Shown: positions 19,630 through 30,300, counted from the stretch's first letter. The stretch: 64,000 nucleotides of DNA from Chryseobacterium binzhouense (GCF_007474545.1 NZ_VKOG01000004.1:310001-374000); one strand, 5' to 3'. Program-made: numbers and translations. The notes: generated by a model not told the origin, from the letters alone.

Positions 19630-19843
19630 AATATTATTTTAAAATAGGTTTAGTATTTAAAATCATTTACGAAGCATGGTTTCGTTTGGATTCAATAAAC
19701 ATTAATTTTTTTTAAATTTTATTAAAATATTATTCACTTTCAATAGATTATATTAAAAATAAACCCTCCAATTATGGAAATTATTTTTATAACGACTTAA
19801 ATTTTCAATGGATTTTAAAATAAATTTTGCCTATTTTTGTGAA

Positions 19844-21562
19844 ATGAGTCAAAAATGGATTTACAAACCAGAACCTGATGAAGAAATTGTTGATGGATTG
19901 AGTTCGTCGCTTGGTTTCGGAACTTTTGAATCCAAACTATTAGTTCTCAGAGGAATTGACAATTATCAGAAGGCGAGAGAATTTTTCAAACCCAACATGA
20001 CCGATATCCACAGTCCGTTTCTGATGGCGGATATGCAAAAGGCTGTAGAGCGTATTGCAACAGCTATCGAAAACGGTGAGAAGATTCTGGTTTACGGAGA
20101 TTACGATGTAGACGGCACCACTGCCGTTGCGCTTATGTACCTTTATCTGAGTAAAATCGTTCAGAAAAAATATTTAGACTTTTATATTCCCGACAGAAAT
20201 TCTGAAGGATACGGAATATCAACCGAAGGTATTGATTTTGCCAAAGAAAACGGCTTTACATTAATTATTGCTTTAGACTGCGGAATAAAAGCAATCGACA
20301 TGATTAATTACGCCAAAAGCAAAGATATAGAATTCATTATCTGCGATCACCATTTACCAGGCGAAGAGATACCGGAAGCAGCTGCGGTTTTAGATCCTAA
20401 AAGAAGCGACTGCAGATATCCTTTCAAAGAACTTTCGGGTTGCGGCGTAGGATTCAAACTTTGCCAGGGTCTCAATACTATTTATAAAATTCCTGAAGCT
20501 GAGCTTTTTGAACTCACCGATCTTTTGGCAATTTCTATTGCTGCAGATATTGTTTCAATGACGGGTGAGAACCGCGTTCTAGCAAAAATGGGTCTTAAGA
20601 CACTCCGCAAAACCAGAAATATGGGACTGAGACTTCTTATTCCTGAAGATAAGCTTTCTCACTTTGAAATTTCGAATATTGTTTTTGAAATTGCTCCGAA
20701 AATTAACGCAGCAGGAAGAATTTCTCACGGGAAGGCAGCAGTCGAACTCATGGTTTCTGACAATCTGAAACATGCACACCAAATCGTAAACGACATCATG
20801 AATCTGAATGATGAAAGAAGAGAACTGGATATGAACTCTACCCTTTCTGCACTCAATCAGATCATAGAATCTCAGCAGGAAACAAAATTTTCTACCATTG
20901 TTTATCACCCGGAATGGAACAAAGGAGTAATCGGGATTGTAGCATCCCGTCTTACGGAAACGTACTATAAGCCTACTTTGGTTTTTACCGACGGAAATAA
21001 TGGCGAAATGGTTGCATCAGCAAGATCGGTTTCAGATTTTGATGTACATGAAGCGCTTGATATGTGCTCGGAATATTTTTTGAAATTTGGCGGGCATCAT
21101 GCGGCTGCAGGACTTTCTATGGAAAAAAGCAAGTTTGAAGCATTTAAAATTAAATTTGAAAAAATAGTTGCCGAAAAAATTCAGGATCATCAGAAAGAGC
21201 CATCCATTACCATAGATTCTGAAGTGCATATTGACGAGATTAACCGTGATTTTATCAATTTCCACAGAAAGCTGGCTCCGTTCGGACCTCAAAATATGAA
21301 GCCTAATCTGGTTTTAAAAAATCAGAAAATTTCGGGATATGTTAAAACGATGGGGAAAGACAATAATCATCTGAAATTTTATATTAAGCAAGAATCCACA
21401 GGAAGAAATATAGAATGTATTGGTTTTAAACTTGGGCAGTTTGCGGATGATTTCAGAACTAAAAACTTCGACATTGCATTTACTTTGGAGGAGAATCACT
21501 GGAAAGGCAATGTAACTCATTGTCTGAACATCAAAGACGTAAAGTTTTTAGACGGTGAATAA
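19844..21562 (+). CDS. recJ: Single-stranded-DNA exonuclease RecJ
   Basis: The 572-aa reading from 19844 (MSQKWIYKPEPDEEIV) is the family start; the 12 codons upstream (from 19808) are not. RecJ motifs are present: YGDYDVDGTTA (motif I), ALDCGIKA, CDHHLPGEEIP (DHH), KINAAGRISHGKAA and GGHHAAAGLSM (DHHA1), followed by the RecJ OB fold. It degrades 5'-3' single-stranded DNA in recombination and repair. A TATTTTTG box (19832-19839) ends only 4 bp before the ATG, so if it is the -7 element the transcript would have almost no leader. Confidence 0.97.
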   Translation: MSQKWIYKPEPDEEIVDGLSSSLGFGTFESKLLVLRGIDNYQKAREFFKPNMTDIHSPFLMADMQKAVERIATAIENGEKILVYGDYDVDGTTAVALMYLYLSKIVQKKYLDFYIPDRNSEGYGISTEGIDFAKENGFTLIIALDCGIKAIDMINYAKSKDIEFIICDHHLPGEEIPEAAAVLDPKRSDCRYPFKELSGCGVGFKLCQGLNTIYKIPEAELFELTDLLAISIAADIVSMTGENRVLAKMGLKTLRKTRNMGLRLLIPEDKLSHFEISNIVFEIAPKINAAGRISHGKAAVELMVSDNLKHAHQIVNDIMNLNDERRELDMNSTLSALNQIIESQQETKFSTIVYHPEWNKGVIGIVASRLTETYYKPTLVFTDGNNGEMVASARSVSDFDVHEALDMCSEYFLKFGGHHAAAGLSMEKSKFEAFKIKFEKIVAEKIQDHQKEPSITIDSEVHIDEINRDFINFHRKLAPFGPQNMKPNLVLKNQKISGYVKTMGKDNNHLKFYIKQESTGRNIECIGFKLGQFADDFRTKNFDIAFTLEENHWKGNVTHCLNIKDVKFLDGE

Positions 21563-21674
21563 GTGAATTTGTTTTAGTATGAATGTTAATTCAATCATCC
21601 TACTGACTAATATTTTTTAAATTTACAAGCATAACGAATTGACTTGTGAAGCAAAATTGACTATTGGCTTAATA

Positions 21675-22262
21675 ATGAAAAAAATCGGTTTATTTTTCGG
21701 TTCGTTCAATCCTATTCATATCGGTCATTTGATTTTGGCAAACTACATTCTGGAAAACTCTGACATGAATGAGTTGTGGTTTGTTGTAAGTCCTCAGAAT
21801 CCTTTTAAAGAAAAAAAATCTTTGCTTAAAGATCACAACCGACTGGAAATGGTAGAACTTGCCATCCGCAATTATCCGTCTATGAGGGCTTCTAATGTGG
21901 AGTTTGGGCTGCCTACGCCAAGTTATACAATTGACACGCTTACTTATCTTAAAGAAAAATATCCTGATTATTCATTCAGCCTTATCATGGGCGAAGATAA
22001 TCTGCAAAGTCTTCATAAATGGAAAAATGCTGATATTTTGATCAAAAACCACCACATTATTGTATATCCGAGAATTAGCAATGAACAAAATAATGAATCT
22101 GAAATTTCCCGGCATGAAAACATTTCATTGATAAAAGCGCCCATTATTGAACTTTCTGCTACAGAAATCAGAAATATGATAAAAGAAGGAAAGAATGTAA
22201 GACCCATGCTTCCACCGGAAGTTTTTGATTATGTAGATGGAAGCAGCTTTTATAAATCTTGA
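21675..22262 (+). CDS. nadD: Nicotinate-nucleotide adenylyltransferase
   Basis: The 195-aa product from 21675 (MKKIGLFFGSFNPIHIGHL) has the nucleotidyltransferase HxGH motif (HIGH) right after GSFNP and the second signature ELSATEIRNMI. These identify NadD, which makes deamido-NAD from nicotinate mononucleotide and ATP. An ATG 12 codons upstream (21639) would add residues with no family match. It follows recJ by ~110 bp, and the two may be transcribed together. Confidence 0.95.
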   Translation: MKKIGLFFGSFNPIHIGHLILANYILENSDMNELWFVVSPQNPFKEKKSLLKDHNRLEMVELAIRNYPSMRASNVEFGLPTPSYTIDTLTYLKEKYPDYSFSLIMGEDNLQSLHKWKNADILIKNHHIIVYPRISNEQNNESEISRHENISLIKAPIIELSATEIRNMIKEGKNVRPMLPPEVFDYVDGSSFYKS

Positions 22263-22302
22263 TATTAGATGTTAGATACAAAATAATTCTTAGTTTAGTA
22301 TT

Positions 22303-22641
22303 ATGAATTTTATAGAAAAATTTTTCTCAAAATATTCTCAGGAGCAAATGATCAGATGGTTTAAGCAGATTTGCCTTGCAGAAGCCATTTCATGGTTTTT
22401 TTTGTTTACGGCTATGATCTGGATCCGTTCAGATAAAGAAAGCATCCTTCCTACAATCTACATCATCATTATCGGGAATCTTCACGGGTTGTTTTTTACA
22501 CTTTATCTTTTGTTTCTTCCTTCGATGAGAAAAATTTACGAATGGGATGATGAAGACACTGTATTTACCATTATTGCTGCATTTTTCCCTTTTGCTACCA
22601 TCTGGATTGATAAAAAACTGGCCCGTTTTAACAGAGAATAG
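22303..22641 (+). CDS. DUF3817 small membrane protein
   Basis: The 112-aa protein has three hydrophobic helices and the family pattern FKQICLAEAISWFFLF, then GNLHGLFFTLYLLFL, then FFPFATIWIDKKL. DUF3817 proteins are small integral membrane proteins without known activity. The gene starts 40 bp after nadD and is probably in the same operon. Confidence 0.9.
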   Translation: MNFIEKFFSKYSQEQMIRWFKQICLAEAISWFFLFTAMIWIRSDKESILPTIYIIIIGNLHGLFFTLYLLFLPSMRKIYEWDDEDTVFTIIAAFFPFATIWIDKKLARFNRE

Positions 22642-22747
22642 GCTTTTTTAACAAATAATTTTTAAAGATTTTATCCTTATAAAAACTTGTGATTCTACTA
22701 AATCTATCTGAATTTTCCATAATCATCAGATGAATTAAACAGGATTT

Positions 22748-22788
22748 CTCACATTCACAAAACTCAGCGAAAATTCTCTGAATGTGAG
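22748..22788. promoter_or_regulatory. 10-bp perfect inverted repeat upstream of the amidinotransferase-type genes
   Basis: CTCACATTCA (22748-22757) and TGAATGTGAG (22779-22788) are exact reverse complements separated by 21 bp, roughly three helical turns centre to centre, ending 35 bp before the -7 box of the next gene. This is the position expected for an activator or repressor site. Confidence 0.5.
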
Positions 22789-22823
22789 GTATACAAAAAC
22801 TTTTCCCTTCGCCTGCGTTTGTT

Positions 22824-22831
22824 TATATTTG
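22824..22831 (+). promoter_or_regulatory. -7 box of the first amidinotransferase-type gene
   Basis: TATATTTG matches the TAnnTTTG consensus exactly and lies 17 bp before the ATG, giving a short leader. A weak T-rich -33 region lies 20 bp upstream. Confidence 0.6.
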
Positions 22832-22848
22832 CTTAATTCTCATTATTT

Positions 22849-23763
22849 ATGAAATTGAATATCAAAAACGAAACAGGAAGATTAAAATCCGTTGTATTGG
22901 GACAGCCCAATTCTATGGGTATGGTTCCTACTCTGCAAGAGAGCTACGACGCAAAATCATATCATACTATACAGAATAATATCTATCCTAAAGAAGAAGA
23001 TATTATTAATGAAATGAATGCTTTTGAAGCAGTGCTGAAAAGGTACGATGTACAGGTTTTCCGTCCAGATATTATTGCAGATTACAATCAGGTCTTTGCA
23101 AGAGATGTCGCTTTTGTGATTGACGATAAGATGATTATTTCTAACGTAATTTCAGACAGAGCAGATGAACAGAATGCCTACAAAAAAGTTTTTGAAGAGG
23201 TAGAATGGAGAAAAATCATCAACCTTCCGGAAACAGCCCACATTGAAGGAGGCGATGTTATCGTCTGGAATGATTTTCTTTTTATCGGAACCTGCTTTAG
23301 CGAAGATTACAGAAACTACAAAACTGCAAGAACCAACGAATATGCTATCGAAATTCTTAAGGAATATTTTCCAAAAAAGAGAATCATAGATCTTGAGTTG
23401 AAAAAAAATGATCAGGAACCTTATCAGGGAATTTTGCATCTGGACTGCACTTTCAACCCCGTTGGAAATGACAAATGTATCATTTATAAAAATGGTTTTG
23501 TAGACGAAAGCGATTACAATTTAATCATTGATATTTTCGGAGAAGAAAACTGTTTTCATGTAACAGATGAAGAAATGTTTGAAATGTTCCCGAATATCTT
23601 CTCTATTTCCCCTGAAGTTGTTGTATCCGACAAAGCGTTTACAAGAATGAACAACCACCTGAGAAACGAATGGGGAATGACCGTAGAAGAAATTCCTTAC
23701 CGGGAGATTTCTAAAATGGGCGGCTTACTGAGATGCTCTACCCTTCCGCTTGTGAGAGAATAA
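22849..23763 (+). CDS. Amidinotransferase/arginine-deiminase-superfamily protein (GME fold)
   Basis: The 304-aa protein belongs to the guanidino-group-modifying superfamily (DDAH, arginine deiminase, amidinotransferase). Visible superfamily features are FARDVAFVIDD (Asp-containing substrate loop), HIEGGDVIVW, LHLDCTFNPVG with the catalytic His, and the C-terminal GGLLRCSTLPL with the catalytic Cys. A hydrolase or transferase acting on arginine-type guanidinium is expected; the exact substrate cannot be read. It is followed 46 bp later by a CtlX homologue, which suggests an arginine/citrulline-related pathway. Confidence 0.88.
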   Translation: MKLNIKNETGRLKSVVLGQPNSMGMVPTLQESYDAKSYHTIQNNIYPKEEDIINEMNAFEAVLKRYDVQVFRPDIIADYNQVFARDVAFVIDDKMIISNVISDRADEQNAYKKVFEEVEWRKIINLPETAHIEGGDVIVWNDFLFIGTCFSEDYRNYKTARTNEYAIEILKEYFPKKRIIDLELKKNDQEPYQGILHLDCTFNPVGNDKCIIYKNGFVDESDYNLIIDIFGEENCFHVTDEEMFEMFPNIFSISPEVVVSDKAFTRMNNHLRNEWGMTVEEIPYREISKMGGLLRCSTLPLVRE

Positions 23764-23808
23764 TGGAAAACTGCTTATTATTTTATAATTCCAATTTTTA
23801 ACTAAAAA

Positions 23809-24732
23809 ATGCAAACCACAGATACCGTACTAATGATAGAGCCGATTGCGTTTGGATATAATGCAGAAACGGCAGAGAACAACTATTTTCAGGTCGAACA
23901 AAAAGAAGCAGATATTCAGTCCAAAGCTTTGGTAGAATTTAAAGTTTTTGTTGAAAAACTGAAAAACAAGGGAATTAATGTTATTACAATTAAAGACACT
24001 ATAGATCCACATACTCCGGATTCGATTTTTCCAAATAACTGGGTCAGCTTTCACAGGGACGGAAAAGTTGTTTTGTATCCTATGTTCGCCTCCAACAGAA
24101 GAGTTGAAAGAAGGGAAGACATTATTGAAACCATTAAACAGAAAGGTTTCGAAGTGAGCGAATTAGATGACTGGTCTTTACCTGAAACTCAAGGACATTT
24201 CCTGGAAGGAACGGGAAGCATGATTTTCGATCATGACAACAAAATTGCTTACGGTTCTGTTTCTTTAAGGCTGGATGAAAATCTTTTCAGAGAATTTTGT
24301 GCAAAATATGGGTTTAAACCTGTTGTTTTTCATTCTTTTCAAACAGTTGGCAACGAAAGACTTCCTATTTACCACACCAATGTAATGATGTGTGTGGCAG
24401 ATCGGTTTGTAGTTATCTGTTTAAACTGCATTGATGATGAAATTGAAAGAGACATGGTTGCTGAAACCATCAAAAAATCTGGTAAAGAAATTATAGAAAT
24501 CTCTGAAAAGCAGATGCAGCAATTTGCCGGCAATATGCTTCAGGTGCAAAATACGGATGGTAAAAAATTTCTGATTATGAGCCAGACAGCTTACCAGTCA
24601 TTAGAACAAAATCAGATTGAAAACATCGAAAAATATTGTGAAATCATTTATTCTGATCTGAATACCATTGAAGTAAATGGCGGCGGAAGTGCACGCTGCA
24701 TGCTTGCCGAAATTTTCCTGCCTAAGAGATAA
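23809..24732 (+). CDS. ctlX: CtlX-type citrulline utilisation hydrolase
   Basis: The 307-aa protein matches CtlX-family amidinotransferases: MIEPIAFGYN near the start, FPNNWVSFHRDGKVVLYPM, GTGSMIFDHDNKIAY, YHTNVMMCVADRF with the His, and GGGSARCMLAEIFLP with the catalytic Cys. CtlX hydrolyses citrulline to ornithine in the pathways described for it. It is co-directional with the preceding superfamily paralogue, and a strong hairpin closes the operon. The name rests on motif recognition. Confidence 0.88.
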   Translation: MQTTDTVLMIEPIAFGYNAETAENNYFQVEQKEADIQSKALVEFKVFVEKLKNKGINVITIKDTIDPHTPDSIFPNNWVSFHRDGKVVLYPMFASNRRVERREDIIETIKQKGFEVSELDDWSLPETQGHFLEGTGSMIFDHDNKIAYGSVSLRLDENLFREFCAKYGFKPVVFHSFQTVGNERLPIYHTNVMMCVADRFVVICLNCIDDEIERDMVAETIKKSGKEIIEISEKQMQQFAGNMLQVQNTDGKKFLIMSQTAYQSLEQNQIENIEKYCEIIYSDLNTIEVNGGGSARCMLAEIFLPKR

Positions 24733-24800
24733 GAAATTTAATCTTTAATAGTTTTGTAGTAGAATAAAATTTTCAGACAATACTATCAAGTACAACTCAT

Positions 24801-24846
24801 AGCTTCCTCATAATTCTTTCACTAAAGATTATGAAGAAGCTTTTTT
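24801..24846 (+). terminator. Terminator after ctlX
   Basis: AGCTTCCTCATAAT (24801-24814) pairs with ATTATGAAGAAGCT with one mismatch around a 13-nt loop, followed directly by TTTTTT. This ends the two-gene amidinotransferase operon. The DNA from here to 25020 holds nothing else recognisable. Confidence 0.85.
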
Positions 24847-25020
24847 ATGAAATTTACTCCTAAAAATATTTCTGAATACTTCTCTCCTAGAAATTATGTA
24901 AACAAAAGTTATAAATAGAATTGACTTTTATTGAATTCATTTCAAACACGTCAAGTTTTGTCGCATTAGCGATTTAGGTTTGCAGAAATAACAACAAACT
25001 TATTCTATGGACATTTAATA

Positions 25021-25564
25021 CATATTTTAAACGCAAAGTTTTATCAAAATAATCTTATATATGAGGAGCAAAGTTAAATCAACAGGTTGATTGATGAAGC
25101 TGTATTATTACGCTTTGCGAAGCAATTAATTGCCTTTGCATCTTAAAATAAAACATTTTGAAAATAAATCTTTGCGTGAAAATTAACAAAAAACTTATTA
25201 CAGGAATATTTCGCGCATATTTTAAACGCAAAGTTTTATCAAAATAATCTTATATATATAAGGAGCAAAGATGAATCAACAGGTTGATTTGATGAAGCGA
25301 TATTCACGCTTTGCGAAGCAATTTAATTGCCTTTGTATCTTAAAAATAAAACGTTTTGAAAATAAATCTTTGCGTGAAAATTAATAAAAACTTATTACAG
25401 GAATATTTCGCGCATATTTAACTCAAAGTTGAATCAAAATAATCTTATATATAAAGAGTTAATCAACAGTTTGATTGATGAAGCGATATTTCACGCTTTG
25501 CGAAGCAATTAATTGCCTTTGCATCTTAAAATAAACATTTTGAAAGTAAATCTTTGCGTGAAAC
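25021..25564. repeat. Three tandem copies of a ~195-bp intergenic repeat
   Basis: Units start at 25021, 25216 and 25413 (spacings 195 and 197; the last is shorter, ~150 bp). Each contains CATATTTTAAACGCAAAG, an AATCAAC-AG-GTTGATT hairpin (imperfect in unit 3), ACGCTTTGCGAAGCAATTAA with the perfect palindrome GCAATTAATTGC, and AAATCTTTGCGTGAAA. Units 1 and 2 also share CTTATTACAGGAATATTTCG. Most units are bounded by ACGCAAAG and CTTTGCGT in opposite orientation, so each could fold as one long hairpin. No ORF lies inside. It resembles the CGCAAAG-type intergenic elements common in Flavobacteriia, but here it is tandem. Confidence 0.9.
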
Positions 25565-25615
25565 AATCTTAAACCAATAAAAAACATGGTGAATTATACA
25601 TTCAAAAAATTCATT

Positions 25616-25623
25616 TATATTTG
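25616..25623 (+). promoter_or_regulatory. -7 box of the T9SS/RHS operon
   Basis: TATATTTG, an exact TAnnTTTG match, lies 36 bp before the start of the T9SS-sorted gene and ~50 bp after the end of the tandem repeat. No clear -33 TTG is seen at 19-21 bp. Confidence 0.5.
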
Positions 25624-25659
25624 AAAAATTAAAAAATAAACTATTAAAAAAACGCAGCT

Positions 25660-27315
25660 ATGAAAAAACTCTACTCGGGTGCATTTCTTGTATGCACCAT
25701 GGCTGTATTGCAGGCTCAGGAGGTAATATGGCAGAAAGACATCCGTTCCAATACCCAGGATTTTCTCTCGCAGGTGACAACAACCATTGATCAGCAGTAC
25801 CTTATTACCGGAAGCTCTATTCAAAGCAGTAAGCTACAAGCTGAAGGCAGTAAGCAAAACAATGGTTACGATTTCCATTTGGTAAAGCTCAACCAGCAGG
25901 GCGAACAGGTCTGGGAAAAATATTTTGCCGGAAACAACCACGATTACATCCAGTCAACGATCAGTACGCAGGACGGAGGTTTTGCGGTAGTGGGAACTTC
26001 ATTTTCCACGACAGGACTGGATAAGAAAGACGCTTCCAAAGGCGGCAGCGATATCTGGCTTATAAGACTGAACGAATTTGGTGATGAGCTTTGGCAGAAA
26101 ACCATCGGAACCGCTCAGGATGAGGAAGCAAAAGCTGTTATCCAGACCATGGACTTCGGATTTATGGTGGCAGGAAGCGTAAAAAATTCACCCAAAGGTT
26201 TCGGTTCTAAAGATGTAATGGTCATTAAGCTTGATAAAAACGGAAAAGAAATTTCACAGATTATTTTAGGCGGAAGAGGACTGGATGAAGTAGAGAAAAT
26301 GATTCCCACTCCGGACGGAGGGGCGTTATTGGGAGTGTATTCCAGAAGTTCCGAGGTACAGGATGCGGGTTCTGGTAAGAATTCCGGGATGCAGGGTACA
26401 AGTGGAACCTCGAATCCCGAAGCACGTTACTCTAAGTCCACAGCTAACGAAGGCGAGGGTGATTACTGGATCATTAAGCTTAACAGAGACGGAAAGGTGG
26501 AATGGGAAAAGAATTTCGGAGGGAAAGGTGATGATCACTTAACCACTCTGGCGTATACTTCAGTAGGATACATCATCGGGGGAAGCTCCAGATCGGAAAG
26601 GTCAGGCAATAAAACTGTGGGAATTGAAGAAGGAACAGATGTTTGGCTCGTCTCTTTAAATTCCAGAGGAGAAGAACTCTGGCAGAAATCCTACAATTTC
26701 GGAAACCGTGATGTGTTGATGGGAATGAATGTGATTCAGAGAAAAGATGAAAGAGAAAAGAATAAAGACTTAACCCAAGGCATTTTGCTGGGTGGTTATA
26801 CGCAGTCGGAAGGCAGAATAGAAGCCAATGACGAAACATTCTGGATGCTCTATCTTGACCAAAACGGCAATGAGCAGTGGCGGAAATACGTGAAGGGCGA
26901 ATCCCGAAAAAAAGAAGAAAGGTTATCTGATTTAAAACTGAACAAAGACGGATCTATTGTCTTAGCAGGAACAAGTGCTGAAGAGTTAGGCAAAGAAAAC
27001 TGGAAAATTGTGAAGCTGGGCGACAGTCAGATTGATCAATTGATTGAGAAGCAGGACATCAGAATTTATCCGAATCCGGTGAGTGATTACTGTTATGTGG
27101 AGATCGGAATGGAATCCGCAAGCTGGAAGCTGGGTGATGGGAAAGCTGAAGCTGAGATCATCATTTACGATATGGGCGGAAGACAGCTGCAAAGCCTGAG
27201 AACCAAAAACAAAATCACCAAGATCAACACCCAGAATCTCATTCAGGGAGCGTATCTGGTGGTGGTGAAAACCAATGACAACAAAACCGCAAATGCGAAA
27301 ATTATTAAAAAATAA
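25660..27315 (+). CDS. T9SS type A sorting-domain surface protein with repeated beta-propeller-like units
   Basis: The 551-aa protein has a signal peptide (to about residue 19, LQAQ) and seven or so repeats of the form LNxxGxxxWxKxxGGxxxD with TxDGGFxVxGxS, as in delta-60/beta-propeller-like Bacteroidetes surface proteins. The C-terminal ~85 residues are a type A T9SS sorting domain: IRIYPNPVSDYCYVEI, MGGRQLQSL, LIQGAYLVVVKT, KIIKK. It should cross the outer membrane by the type IX system and be anchored on the surface. It is followed 6 bp later by the YD-type gene and then the RHS toxin, so it may be part of the toxin's delivery or display. That last point is inference. Confidence 0.88.
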   Translation: MKKLYSGAFLVCTMAVLQAQEVIWQKDIRSNTQDFLSQVTTTIDQQYLITGSSIQSSKLQAEGSKQNNGYDFHLVKLNQQGEQVWEKYFAGNNHDYIQSTISTQDGGFAVVGTSFSTTGLDKKDASKGGSDIWLIRLNEFGDELWQKTIGTAQDEEAKAVIQTMDFGFMVAGSVKNSPKGFGSKDVMVIKLDKNGKEISQIILGGRGLDEVEKMIPTPDGGALLGVYSRSSEVQDAGSGKNSGMQGTSGTSNPEARYSKSTANEGEGDYWIIKLNRDGKVEWEKNFGGKGDDHLTTLAYTSVGYIIGGSSRSERSGNKTVGIEEGTDVWLVSLNSRGEELWQKSYNFGNRDVLMGMNVIQRKDEREKNKDLTQGILLGGYTQSEGRIEANDETFWMLYLDQNGNEQWRKYVKGESRKKEERLSDLKLNKDGSIVLAGTSAEELGKENWKIVKLGDSQIDQLIEKQDIRIYPNPVSDYCYVEIGMESASWKLGDGKAEAEIIIYDMGGRQLQSLRTKNKITKINTQNLIQGAYLVVVKTNDNKTANAKIIKK

Positions 27316-27321
27316 ATACAG

Positions 27322-30300
27322 ATGAAGAGAATAATTTTATATATAGCTTTTTCTTTTACTACTATTGATGCACAAGAGGTAAAAAATTATACTCCTAATA
27401 TAATACCTCCGGCTCCTTCAGTAAATAATCTAATGAAGTTTGAAGAAGTTCCCGTAAGCCATTATACTGGAGTACCTGATATTTCTATTCCCATCTATTC
27501 AATGGCTACAGGACTTAGTAATGTTAGTATTAATTTAAGTTTAAAATATCACTCGTTAAACCTAAAACCAGAAGATAGAGCAGGTGAAGCTGGGATAGGA
27601 TGGAGTCTCTTTGCTGGAGGAACTATCTCAAGAACAGTTATAGATCTGCCAGATGAAATAGAAACAATATCTATATCTGGTAACTCACCTAAACGGAAAT
27701 ACGGGATCTATTTGGATGAAATGTCAGAAAATGTACTTCCTGCCAACAGAAACTATACCAAAAAGTTTATAGAGGCAGTTCTCGCATCTCCAACTTCCAA
27801 TTATTTACCTTTGGATAATGACAACTACAGGAAATTGCTATATGAAGCAATGTATCAAAATAGGTTTGATACTAGTTATGATCTTTATCAATATAGTTTT
27901 TTAAATTATTCCGGAAGATTTATTGTAGTTAAGAACAATGGTGTGCTTACTCCTGTTTTACTGGATAAAAATAATCTTAAAATAACTTGTGCTTACTCTT
28001 CAGATTTGATCAATTCATTTGAAATTACAGATGAATCAGGAAACAAATTTGTATTTAATATGAAAGAAGCATCACATACAAGTTATTTTTCATATTCTCA
28101 GAATATTTTAGGCGGAGATAATATAAACTCAGGATACAATAGTCCATATACAAGCAGTTATCATTTAAGTTCAATCAGAAACTCACATGATCAGTTATTT
28201 GTTTTATTAAATTATTATCCTGAGAAAGAAATAAGTATAGCAAGCCTTTCAAAAATAAACAGAGATTATGAAATACCATTAACTTTTAACCAAGATCAAT
28301 TACCTTCTGCAAACTCAGCACTTCCTAAAATAGAAGAAAGCACTTCTAGTAAGATTAATACAAAAACCAGATCTCTTAAGGAAATCATTGTTATAGACAA
28401 AGGGAAAATTGCATTCGAATATGATTACGGTAGACTTGACAGTAATTATGAAGGGTCGCTTATCGGCAATTTACCACGTCTGAAAGAAATAAAAATTTTT
28501 GACTCAAATAGTCATTTAATAGAAAGTAATATTTTTTTTCATGGCTATAATAACGGATATAATTCATCTAGACTCAATTTAAATAGCGTAAAAAAATATG
28601 ATAAAGATGGTAATATGATGAGCGGATATAATCTTGAGTATTATCCTTATAAACTAGAAATGACTGAGGATGAATGGAAATATATAAAATGTAATGATGC
28701 AGGATACTCTTACAGAGATGAATGTGTAAGAGCAGGTCAATTAAAAGTAATGACTCTCCCTACAAAAGGAAAAATAGAACTTGATTATGAAGTAAACACC
28801 TATACCCATCAGCCGGATTCTGAAAATTTTTCTCCAAACACGGTTGAAATTACAAATTTTGATGACAATGAATTCAACTGGGATCCTAGTTCATCTCATA
28901 CTAACTTCACTAATTTCAATTCTGGATATAAATATGCCTTTGAACTTACCGGAACAATGAAGGTTTCTTTTGCTTTGAACCTGGATGATATAATGCAAGG
29001 TAACTATCAGTGGAACCTTATACTCTATAAAAGAGAAGGTAACAATTATATTCCAATTAGATCAGTAGGACCAGGTTTTGACAGTTCTGGAAATAGTAAT
29101 GTCACCTATGAATTAGATCCTGCTATCTTGGATCCCGGTATATATTACTTTAAGCTAGACAAATATTCTCCCGGCTCCGTACCAAACTTTAGCGTATGGG
29201 TTAATTCTTTTTATAAAGTCAGAAATATGAATAATTATAAATTCCTGCTGGGAGGAGGGATTCGTGTAAAAACAATTAAATACTTTGAAGGAGATAACAA
29301 TTTTTTCACTTCGCCATCCAAAATGACTGAATACAAATATGAAAGTCCTCAAGACTCTAAAAAAAGCAGTGGCGCATTGGTATTTCCTAAACCTATGTAT
29401 TCGTATGAAGATCTCTATACTTATAAATTCTTCTATTATTCTATACCCGATAATCCCAATTATTATACTGGTAATAACGTAATAAGAACAACATCAAAAC
29501 ATAACTTCCTAAATGTTCAAAAAACTAAAGGGGGAGATATTGGATATCAGTTTGTTGTTCAAAGTGAATCAGGAAACGGGAAAACACTTTATAAATTTAC
29601 ATCTCCAATTGATTATCCCAACCTTTCACTTCCTTCTTTCAGATCTCCTTTCCTACCTGCTGAAAATTACGACTTCAGAAGAGGAAATATTCTTAATAAA
29701 AAAGTTTATAAAGAGAATGATACAAATCCAATTAATGAGGAAATCTTTGAGTATGAAGAAACTGTTGTCAAAAGCATGCCTACAGGTATAGGTCTTAGAT
29801 TCACCGGGACAGCATATTATGATGAGTTTCTTTATGGATCAGTATTTAATACTTACGAAGAGTACAAAAATGCACATGATAGTCCAAGTATCATCGTTAA
29901 TGGCCAAATGATGATAAATCAACCTTACAGACCTTACTGCATTACCCAGACTAAGGATTCTTATAGTTTTATTGCTTATTATCTAAAAAATGATATTATA
30001 GGAAAAACTAATCTGAAAAAACATGAAATAATCAATTATTTCCCTAATCAAACACCTTTAAAAACAACAAAACTATATCAATATAATTCATATGATTATC
30101 CTACGATGATTACAGAAACTCATCCTGAAGGAAACACTATAATCACCTCGAATAAATACGCCCACGAAAAAAACAACACCAGACTCATCAACGCCAATAT
30201 GATCGGGCTTCCGCTGGAGGTTACGGTGACTGAAAAAGTGACTCCTTTATCTGCTGAAACCTTGGTTTCAAAATCTGAAACCAGATATGATGATGCATCG

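Noticed and set aside
25021-25564. CRISPR-like direct repeats
   Set aside because: The repeat period is ~195 bp, the copies vary and there are no short spacers or cas genes. It is a tandem intergenic element, not a CRISPR array.
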